A stretch of 19,407 bases of DNA, from positions 1-19,407 of the forward strand of contig CALJUC010000217.1 in the NCBI GenBank assembly GCA_937975585.1. The letters run 5' to 3'. Position numbers and translations under genes: made by a program. Under the pieces are notes generated by a model. It was not told the origin of the DNA. It searched no databases and saw nothing but the letters and a program-made list of their open reading frames with translations. The DNA is from an uncultured Moraxella sp. GTDB lineage: Bacteria; Pseudomonadota; Gammaproteobacteria; Pseudomonadales; Moraxellaceae. Shown here one piece after another: positions 7,024 to 12,600 of this stretch; the first letter of the stretch is position 1; each line of letters opens with the position of its first letter.

Positions 7024-8259
7024 TTATAATTGGTGCAGGGTCTGGTTTAACGCATTCGCTAAAATTTGTTGTAAAAACTGGTCGCATTTGGCAAGTTGCT
7101 CAAGGCTGACAAACTCATTGGCACGGTGCGCTTGCATGATATCCCCCGGCCCACAAATCACGGTAGCAATACCGGCATTAGTAAACTGCCCGCCTTCGGT
7201 GGCATACGCGACCTTATGACGGAATTTATCGTCGACCAAGTTTTCAATCAAGACTTGTAAGGCTTGACTGTCTTTGTCATTCATGGCTGGTACGTTTTCT
7301 TGACGCACTAACTCAATGCCAGTATCAGCTGACACGGCGTGCATCGCTGGCAGTAGACTGGCAATAAAGTCCTGAATCGGCTGCAGAATTGCCGAATCAT
7401 CCATGTGCGGTAAGTTACGATAATCAAAGGTAAATTCGCACAAGTTCGGCACGATATTGGTTGCTGTACCACCACGAATCGTGCCCACTGATAAGGTCGA
7501 ATACGGCACATCAAAGGCGTTATCTTGCTCAAACCCTACATCGTTGCGCTCACGCAGACTTGCCGCCAACTCATCAATGAACCCAATAATTCGACTGGCA
7601 TAGCTAATCGCATTCACGCCTTGTGGTGTTAAGGAAGAATGCGCGGATTTGCCATGTACCCGACAGCGATAGACTTGGATTCCCTTGTGCGCAGTGACCA
7701 TACGCATCATCGTCGGCTCACCGACAATACAATACTCGGGCTGAATACCCAGTGCCTTTAGATCCTCAATCATTAACGGCGCGCCTAGACAGCCGACCTC
7801 TTCATCAAAGGACAATGCTAAGTGAATCGGCTTACTAAGCTGTCCTGCCTGACTGGCCGCAACGACTTGGGGTAATAACGTCAATGCACAGGCGAGAAAA
7901 CCTTTCATATCACACGAACCACGGCCGTATAGCTTATCCCCTTGAATGGTCGCCACAAACGGGTCTGTATCCCACGCCTGCCCTTCAACCGGCACAACAT
8001 CGGTATGCCCTGACAACACAAAACCACCTGTCACTACTGACTTACCCGTCACAGTCGCAGGTACCGTGACAAATAGATTGGCCTTGGTCTGCTTCGCATT
8101 AAAGGTAAGACGCGGTTCAAGCTGTAATATTCGGCAATAATCTGCCACATAGTCAATAAGCTCAAGGTTAGAATGTCGACTTACCGTATTAAAGCCAATC
8201 AGCTTGGTAAGCCAATCCACCGAGGTTTGTGGGTAGGACAACATTGAAGTTGAGGACAT
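7024..8259 (-). CDS. argE: Acetylornithine deacetylase ArgE (M20A)
   Basis: This 411-residue zinc enzyme converts N-acetylornithine to ornithine and acetate in arginine synthesis. The M20 metal and catalytic residues are visible: H85 and D87 (SGHTDVVPV), bridging D117 (GRGSCDMKG), catalytic E153 with E154 (SFDEEVGCLG), E181 (GEPT) and H378 (MQAHRANEF). The dimerisation domain spans roughly residues 190-300, starting with HKGIQVYRCRVHGKSAHSS. YATEGGQFT and GPGDIMQAH favour ArgE over DapE. The start ATG has AGGA 8-9 nt upstream. It lies between ygfB and pepP, an unusual place for a biosynthetic gene. The 137-bp gap before it may hold its own promoter, and I see no convincing ArgR-type box there. 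Confidence 0.94.
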   Translation of the reverse strand: MSSTSMLSYPQTSVDWLTKLIGFNTVSRHSNLELIDYVADYCRILQLEPRLTFNAKQTKANLFVTVPATVTGKSVVTGGFVLSGHTDVVPVEGQAWDTDPFVATIQGDKLYGRGSCDMKGFLACALTLLPQVVAASQAGQLSKPIHLALSFDEEVGCLGAPLMIEDLKALGIQPEYCIVGEPTMMRMVTAHKGIQVYRCRVHGKSAHSSLTPQGVNAISYASRIIGFIDELAASLRERNDVGFEQDNAFDVPYSTLSVGTIRGGTATNIVPNLCEFTFDYRNLPHMDDSAILQPIQDFIASLLPAMHAVSADTGIELVRQENVPAMNDKDSQALQVLIENLVDDKFRHKVAYATEGGQFTNAGIATVICGPGDIMQAHRANEFVSLEQLAKCDQFLQQILANALNQTLHQL

Positions 8260-8396
8260 AATCGTTTCCTAGCGTTAGCGCGTTAATAGATACTTCCTTG
8301 TATCTTTGTATTAAATCATATCTTATATTATTGTAATCATGGGCAGACTTAGGTCGTATACCCATTGTCATCTTTTAGGTACATCATTGATGACTT

Positions 8397-9167
8397 TTAA
8401 GATGGTTTTTTACCATTCATGGCATCAATCACCATATTGGTGACAAAATCATCATTGGCGTCTTTTTCCGCTTGCCATGCTATTTCATCGTCAAACTCAT
8501 CGGCCAGCCCCGCATCAACATCGACATCTTGGATAAAGTCGAGGCGTTGCTCTTGCTCGCTGGATAAAGCTTTACCGATGGTTGAATTCATCGCAAAACC
8601 GGCAATCAACGGCAGTTTTTCCACTGACTTACGCACACGGCCTTGTGCCACACTCACCGGAATCATGCGTACAAACTCCAACAGCTCCATATATTGCACT
8701 TCGCCCTCGGGGTTGTCGCTACCTTGCAAGGCATCATCAAACTCATCAATGCGCAATGCGCCGATTTTGGCCAAGTCATTAAATAGACTGTTTTCTTCTG
8801 GGCGTAACGCACTATCAGTAACACCAAAACCTGTCATATAACCATTCGCCCAATTTTTTAACGCCATTAAACGCTCATACAGTGGGTGGTCATCATCCGG
8901 CAATAACGGCAAAAATTGATAGCTATCGTCTTCATCGACCAACAACGCCACCAAATCCTGTGCTTCTTCGGTCAATAGCTCTAATGCTTTTGGCTCAAGC
9001 TCGCTAAAGCTTAACTCGGTTAATAAGGTTTGCCAGACATTAGCGGTTGGCGCATCACAGACACTCGCCACACCACTGACCAACCCATGCAACTCACTAA
9101 TCGTCACATCGTGCCAGTCATTAAATGCCTCTGACCAGTCCTGCCAACCCGAAATATAATCATCCAT
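8397..9167 (-). CDS. ygfB: UPF0149 family protein YgfB, with C-terminal extension
   Basis: This 256-residue cytoplasmic protein belongs to the YgfB/YecA (UPF0149) family. The helical core is visible from TISELHGLVSGVASV (residues 22-36) through FLPLLPDDD (85-93), ALKNWANGYMTGFGV (102-116) and ELLEFVRMIPV (161-171). The E. coli protein is about 190 residues, so residues 173-256 here form an extra tail, basic at first (RVRKSVEK) and acidic towards the end (LADEFDDEIAWQ). In Pseudomonas aeruginosa YgfB affects beta-lactam resistance through peptidoglycan-recycling control; whether that applies here is unknown. The start is supported by AAGGT about 8 nt upstream. It is divergent from the coiled-coil gene and zapA, matching the conserved ygfB/zapA arrangement. 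Confidence 0.88.
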   Translation of the reverse strand: MDDYISGWQDWSEAFNDWHDVTISELHGLVSGVASVCDAPTANVWQTLLTELSFSELEPKALELLTEEAQDLVALLVDEDDSYQFLPLLPDDDHPLYERLMALKNWANGYMTGFGVTDSALRPEENSLFNDLAKIGALRIDEFDDALQGSDNPEGEVQYMELLEFVRMIPVSVAQGRVRKSVEKLPLIAGFAMNSTIGKALSSEQEQRLDFIQDVDVDAGLADEFDDEIAWQAEKDANDDFVTNMVIDAMNGKKPS

Positions 9168-9265
9168 TCTAAGTTACCTTATACATTCATCAAAAAGTTA
9201 TCACAAAAATACCATACAACACTAGCCTAAATGCGGTCGACTATGGCATTATTAAAGGGGACTAA

Positions 9266-9313
9266 ATGAGTCTTATCACGCCTGTCATTGCCTATGACAA
9301 CATTCTAGAGTGA
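9266..9313 (+). CDS. 15-codon candidate leader peptide upstream of the zapA operon
   Basis: ATG at 9266 follows AAAGGGGA (9254-9261) with a short spacer, the best-looking ribosome binding site in this gap. It opens a 15-codon frame encoding MSLITPVIAYDNILE and ends in TGA at 9311. A hairpin that can form from the stop region, followed by a T tract, lies directly after it. The layout resembles a leader-peptide attenuator for the coiled-coil gene and zapA. No amino acid is strongly enriched, so a simple amino-acid attenuation mechanism is not obvious. The peptide could also be a chance ORF. Confidence 0.3.
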   Translation: MSLITPVIAYDNILE

Positions 9314-9338
9314 CGTTAGCGCCCTCACCCCTTTTTTT
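9308..9338 (+). promoter_or_regulatory. Terminator-like hairpin and T tract in the zapA-operon leader
   Basis: The stretch from the leader stop codon can fold as GTGACG-TTAG-CG with a CCC bulge and TCAC, followed by CCCC and seven Ts (9332-9338). An alternative long-range pairing joins AAAGGGG (9254-9260), which includes the leader ribosome binding site, to CCCCTTT (9328-9334). The two pairings are candidates for mutually affecting structures in an attenuator. Thermodynamics were not computed. Confidence 0.3.
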
Positions 9339-9367
9339 AAGACCGACCAATAGAACAGATACCCACC

Positions 9368-9772
9368 ATGAGCCAACTCATCGACCAATTACAACAGCTA
9401 AAAACTGCCCTGATGACCATGGGCGAAAAATACCAAGCCACCGTCAGCGAACTCACCCACCTTAAAAGTCAGCCAATTGTTAGCCAAGAGCAAGTACAAG
9501 CGCTACAAGACCAACTTGATATGGCCAGTGAGCATAACCAAAACTTACAACAACAGCTCGATGACAAGATACAAGCGTACCGTGACTTAGAGCAGCGCTA
9601 CCAAAGCTTATCTGACTCACACAGTGTCATGGGTGCCGAGCTTGAGCGCGCGCAAGCTGACGTCCAAGTATTAACTGAGCAAAAACGCAAATTGATTGAT
9701 AAAAACCACGTTGCTGCTGAGCATACCAAAGTGGTACTTGAGCGCCTAGCCAAAATCGACAGCGAAGCTTAA
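9368..9772 (+). CDS. Coiled-coil protein next to zapA (TIGR02449-like C-terminus)
   Basis: The 134-residue protein is predicted to be almost entirely coiled coil, rich in Gln, Glu, Leu and Ala with heptad-like spacing and no membrane segment. Its C-terminus (LIDKNHVA and VLERLAKID, residues about 108-131) resembles the end of the short coiled-coil proteins found just upstream of zapA in pseudomonads, which I recall as family TIGR02449. Those are about 65-70 residues, so this version seems to have an extra N-terminal coil of similar length. The gene ends 47 nt before zapA and is probably cotranscribed. A role in Z-ring assembly, ZapB-like, is guilt by association. The ATG has no clear Shine-Dalgarno sequence. 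Confidence 0.8.
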   Translation: MSQLIDQLQQLKTALMTMGEKYQATVSELTHLKSQPIVSQEQVQALQDQLDMASEHNQNLQQQLDDKIQAYRDLEQRYQSLSDSHSVMGAELERAQADVQVLTEQKRKLIDKNHVAAEHTKVVLERLAKIDSEA

Positions 9773-9819
9773 TACACTCGCACGTCTGACCCATTTGCAA
9801 GCCTGATAGGAAAAAAACC

Positions 9820-10107
9820 ATGGCCGACCAACCGATTAAACAAGTCGATTTATTTATCAACGGACGTAGCTACGCGATTAACTGTCCTGTGGATGAAGAA
9901 CCTGCGCTCGCACGTGCTGGTGAGTATATCAACCAGTTTATCCAAGATATTCGCCGCCAAGCGCCACAACTGCCACAAGAAGAACTCTTAGTGCTTTGTG
10001 CGTTGACCTTATTCGAAAAAGCGGAAAAACTTGACCAATTACAAGCACAACACACCGAAGCGAATGCGTTGGTCACTGAGATGCTAACCCAAGTTTCCCA
10101 AGCTTAA
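9820..10107 (+). CDS. zapA: Cell division protein ZapA
   Basis: The 95-residue protein is a full-length ZapA, a cytoplasmic tetramer that cross-links FtsZ filaments and stabilises the Z-ring. The N-terminal beta-rich domain contains VDLFINGRSYAINCP (residues 9-23) and EEPALARAGEYINQ (26-39), followed by the long C-terminal helix (EELLVLCALTLFEKAEKLDQ, 54-73) that forms the tetramer coiled coil. The start ATG follows AGGA at about 8 nt. It is second in a two-gene unit with the coiled-coil gene and is divergent from ygfB. In E. coli the 6S RNA gene follows zapA; here a small minus-strand gene follows instead. Confidence 0.94.
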   Translation: MADQPIKQVDLFINGRSYAINCPVDEEPALARAGEYINQFIQDIRRQAPQLPQEELLVLCALTLFEKAEKLDQLQAQHTEANALVTEMLTQVSQA

Positions 10108-10149
10108 GCCTATCGTTTTAGCGACATCTATAAAGCATCGTTACAATAC

Positions 10150-10182
10150 AAAGCGTCATTACAAAGCTTGTGATGGCGCTTT
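10150..10182. terminator. Long hairpin between zapA and the small zinc-ribbon gene
   Basis: AAAGCGTCATTACAA (10150-10164) pairs with TTGTGATGGCGCTTT (10168-10182) over 15 bp, with two G-U pairs and a 3-nt loop. It overlaps the last codons and stop of the minus-strand gene. Neither flank has a clean T run, so it is a possible bidirectional terminator or mRNA-end stabiliser. An imperfect copy of the left arm (AAAGCATCGTTACAA, 10132-10146) precedes it with an 18-nt period. Confidence 0.4.
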
Positions 10183-10419
10183 ATATTGTTTACCCGCCAA
10201 AAAATCTGCCTGATGCTCGGCATTACAAAAGAACTTCTCGCCATCAACGATACCTCGCCATTCCGCCAAGCTATTGTTGCAATAATTACACGTGCGTAGC
10301 TCGGTAGAGTCACCCGGCTTTGGCACATAGTAACCTTTTGGTGGTCTTGGGTACATCCACTTAATCGCCACCCATGAACACGCCAAAATCACCAATAACA
10401 CAAAAATTGCTGTAAACAT
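10159..10419 (-). CDS. Small membrane-anchored protein with putative zinc ribbon (PP0621-like)
   Basis: The frame can be opened by GTG at 10431, but ATG at 10419 is preferred because GGTGAGAG precedes it at suitable spacing and nothing suitable precedes the GTG; this gives 86 residues. One hydrophobic segment (FTAIFVLLVILACSWVAI) starts at the N-terminus. A cytoplasmic tail follows with C-N-Y-C (residues 44 and 47) and FFCNAEH (C65, H69), a plausible four-ligand zinc ribbon. The arrangement resembles short pseudomonad proteins I recall as the PP0621 family, of unknown function. It converges on zapA with a 51-bp gap, and the last codons lie in a long hairpin. No function can be assigned. Confidence 0.72.
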   Translation of the reverse strand: MFTAIFVLLVILACSWVAIKWMYPRPPKGYYVPKPGDSTELRTCNYCNNSLAEWRGIVDGEKFFCNAEHQADFLAGKQYKAPSQAL

Positions 10420-10484
10420 CGCTTCTCTCACCTACTTATTATTTGCCAAAATACCTTAGTATACGATTTCGACTAGCTATCGTT

Positions 10485-10499
10485 ATACCCTGATATCAC
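10485..10499 (+). repeat. 15-bp direct repeat ATACCCTGATATCAC, copy 1
   Basis: The sequence ATACCCTGATATCAC recurs exactly at 10660-10674, 175 bp downstream. It contains the palindrome TGATATCA. On the minus strand TATAAC (10487-10482), a possible -10 for the zinc-ribbon gene, overlaps its edge. Confidence 0.55.
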
Positions 10500-10632
10500 A
10501 ACCGATTGCCAAATCTATCACTTAGATAACAGTATCATCTTGCCTGCCAAACGTTGCGTTGCCCTCAGATACCCATTAGAACAAGCCAGTACCAAGGCGT
10601 CAATGCTGTGTTTAATTTTTTTGCAGATAAAA

Positions 10633-10661
10633 TTGGTAAACAAGGCATAAAGCTTTATAAT
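10633..10661 (+). promoter_or_regulatory. Candidate sigma-70 promoter of nadE
   Basis: TTGGTA (10633-10638) and a perfect TATAAT (10656-10661) are separated by exactly 17 nt. The predicted start, near 10668, falls inside the second copy of the 15-bp repeat, so a protein bound there would block transcription. The resulting leader would be about 115 nt. Confidence 0.55.
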
Positions 10662-10674
10662 ACCCTGATATCAC
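10660..10674 (+). repeat. 15-bp direct repeat ATACCCTGATATCAC, copy 2
   Basis: This exact second copy of the repeat overlaps the -10 element and the predicted start site of the nadE promoter. That is the position expected of a repressor operator, but no regulator is identified. Confidence 0.55.
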
Positions 10675-10703
10675 GCTATTAAAAACCGTGGATTCATACA
10701 TTT

Positions 10704-10726
10704 TTTCATTTGTTAAATTAATGAAA
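10704..10726. promoter_or_regulatory. Inverted repeat TTTCATT-N9-AATGAAA in the nadE leader
   Basis: Perfect 7-bp arms (10704-10710 and 10720-10726) flank TGTTAAATT, about 55 bp before the nadE start. It could be an operator or a weak leader hairpin. In AT-rich DNA it could also be chance. Confidence 0.25.
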
Positions 10727-10781
10727 TATAGGGAATTATCCCCCATAACAACTAACATGATTGGTTTTCAAGGATTGTATA

Positions 10782-12527
10782 ATGTCATCAAGCAATGAAC
10801 AACTAGAACAGTCGTTAACGGCTCCCCCACCTAAACTTAGCAATGAATTAGACAATGATATAACCAACCAGGCACCCGCTATGACAGGGTTAAAATTGGC
10901 GTTAGCACAACAGCAATTTATCGTCGGTGATGTCATCGGCAATGCCAAAAAAATGGTTGAGTTGGCACAAAATGCGCGCGAAAAAGGCGCAAATATGATT
11001 GTATTCCCAGAGTTATCATTATTGGGCTACCCACCCGAAGATTTATTGTTACGTCCAAGCCTGGCTTCTCGCGTCAAATTAGCATTTGAATTGCTATACC
11101 AAGTTAAAGATATCGTGATGTTGGTTGGCTATCCGCATATCGACCAACATGGCACGTTTAATTCGCTCGCTGTGATTCATAATGGTCAGCAAAAAGGGTT
11201 TTATCACAAACAATGCCTGCCAAACTATGGCGTATTTGACGAACGTCGTTACTTTAACACCGGCCATAACCAAGTCTTATTTGACTATCAAGGCTTGACC
11301 ATCGGCTTATTGATTTGTGAAGATATTTGGCAAGAGGCCCCAATTCGCGCGTTAAAAGAAAAAGGCGCGGATATCGTGGTAGCTATTAACGCCTCACCCT
11401 TTGAACAAAACAAACAAGAACAGCGTAAAGCCTTACTTAAAAAACGCGCCAGTGAGCATAACCTACCTATCGTGTATGTTAACAGCGTTGGCGGCCAAGA
11501 TGACTTGGTGTTTGACGGTGGTTCGATGGTGGTCGACGCCACAGGTAAAGTCGTCCACGAAGCGCCACGCTTTTTGCAACACATGCTGTATGCCGCGGCT
11601 CACTTTGATACCGCTAGCAACAGCGTGGTGCTGTCAGAGCAACGTAAAGCGCCATTGGCCCTTAGCCAAATCGCCGAAACTTACCAAGCCTTGGTAGTTG
11701 GTCTACGTGATTATGTCAACAACTCAGGCTTTAAAGGCGTGTTGATTGGCTTATCAGGTGGTATTGATTCGGCCTTGACCTTATGTATCGCGGTTGATGC
11801 ATTGGGCGCTGACAAGGTCTATGCGGTGATGATGCCGTATGAATACACCTCACAAATCAGCCTACAAGACGCGCAAGCTCAAGCCCAACGTCTGAACGTA
11901 TCGTATACCGTATGCCCAATTCATGCCGCAGTACAAGGCATGCATCACACCCTTGAGCCGATGTTCAGCAACACCCCGGCTGACACCACCGAAGAGAATA
12001 TCCAAGCCCGCGCCCGTGGTATGATTTTGATGGCGCTATCAAACAAGTTTGGTCATTTGGTGCTTACCACTAGCAATAAATCTGAGATGGCCGTTGGCTA
12101 TGGTACCCTGTATGGCGATATGGCGGGTGGTTTTGACGTATTAAAAGACGTGTACAAAACCCAAGTTTATGCCCTATCAAACTACCGTAACCGCTTAGAA
12201 GAAACTCCGGTTATTCCGGAGCGTGTGATTACGCGTCCACCATCAGCTGAGTTACGCCCTGACCAAAAAGACCAAGACAGCTTACCCGATTATGATATCT
12301 TGGATAAAATCTTGGAGTTGTACATTGACCGTGATTTTGGCTTTGATGCGATTGTTGAAGCGGGTTATGACAAGGCCACTGTCCACCAAGTATTGTCGAT
12401 GGTTGACCGCAATGAGTATAAACGTCGTCAAGCAGCAATTGGTACCAAGATTACCCATCGTGCCTTTGGCCGTGAGCGCCGTTATCCACTGGTGAATCAC
12501 TGGTCACTTGAATTTCCAAAACTTTAA
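10782..12527 (+). CDS. nadE: Glutamine-dependent NAD+ synthetase NadE
   Basis: NadE amidates nicotinic acid adenine dinucleotide to NAD+ using ATP and glutamine. A TTG at 10761 opens the frame, but ATG at 10782 is chosen because AAGGA (10770-10774) lies 7 nt before it; this gives 581 residues. The N-terminal amidase (nitrilase) domain has the Glu-Lys-Cys triad: E77 (VFPELSLLGY), K143 (YHKQCLPNYGVFDERR) and C179 (LLICEDIW). The C-terminal synthetase domain has the ATP pyrophosphatase P-loop SGGIDS (325-330), followed by TTSNKSEMAVGYGTLYGDMAGG. The first 33 residues form a polar extension absent from typical NadE, whose usual start matches the internal MTGLKLALAQ; that internal ATG has no good ribosome binding site. 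The gene has its own promoter and a terminator shared with ftsK. Confidence 0.96.
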   Translation: MSSSNEQLEQSLTAPPPKLSNELDNDITNQAPAMTGLKLALAQQQFIVGDVIGNAKKMVELAQNAREKGANMIVFPELSLLGYPPEDLLLRPSLASRVKLAFELLYQVKDIVMLVGYPHIDQHGTFNSLAVIHNGQQKGFYHKQCLPNYGVFDERRYFNTGHNQVLFDYQGLTIGLLICEDIWQEAPIRALKEKGADIVVAINASPFEQNKQEQRKALLKKRASEHNLPIVYVNSVGGQDDLVFDGGSMVVDATGKVVHEAPRFLQHMLYAAAHFDTASNSVVLSEQRKAPLALSQIAETYQALVVGLRDYVNNSGFKGVLIGLSGGIDSALTLCIAVDALGADKVYAVMMPYEYTSQISLQDAQAQAQRLNVSYTVCPIHAAVQGMHHTLEPMFSNTPADTTEENIQARARGMILMALSNKFGHLVLTTSNKSEMAVGYGTLYGDMAGGFDVLKDVYKTQVYALSNYRNRLEETPVIPERVITRPPSAELRPDQKDQDSLPDYDILDKILELYIDRDFGFDAIVEAGYDKATVHQVLSMVDRNEYKRRQAAIGTKITHRAFGRERRYPLVNHWSLEFPKL

Positions 12528-12545
12528 TGGCGGTTTTAGCGTAAT

Positions 12546-12574
12546 AAAAAAGGTGCTCATAGGGCACCTTTTTT
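12546..12574. terminator. Bidirectional rho-independent terminator between nadE and ftsK
   Basis: AAAAAAGGTGC (12546-12556) pairs perfectly with GCACCTTTTTT (12564-12574) around the loop TCATAGG. It lies between the convergent nadE and ftsK stops, with T runs on both strands. Confidence 0.92.
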
Positions 12575-12600
12575 ATTGACTCATACTTAATAGGGTAAGA

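Larger units (their letters stand above)
10420..10781. other. Intergenic region before nadE; no recognised gene
   Basis: This 362-bp stretch lies between the divergent zinc-ribbon gene and nadE. It contains a 15-bp direct repeat, a promoter and a 7-bp inverted repeat, listed separately. A seven-T run (10616-10622) follows a weak imperfect hairpin (AACAAGC with GCTGTGTT). The part between the repeats (10500-10655) has no coding potential I can see. Because 6S RNA commonly lies downstream of zapA, I looked for it and did not recognise its conserved central bubble on either strand. Confidence 0.5.

Noticed and set aside
8288..8305. Inverted repeat AGATAC-N6-GTATCT upstream of argE as an ArgR operator
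   Set aside because: The sequence does not resemble the ArgR box and 6-bp arms are short; no evidence beyond symmetry.
8369..8405. Imperfect hairpin at the ygfB stop as a terminator
   Set aside because: The pairing has many mismatches and no T run follows on the minus strand.
8419..8841. 140-codon open frame antisense to ygfB
   Set aside because: The Ser/Ala-rich translation mirrors the ygfB reading frame, and ygfB is clearly the conserved gene.
10420..10781. 6S RNA gene
   Set aside because: Expected from zapA synteny, but I could not find the conserved central bubble or closing stem by eye, so it is not annotated.
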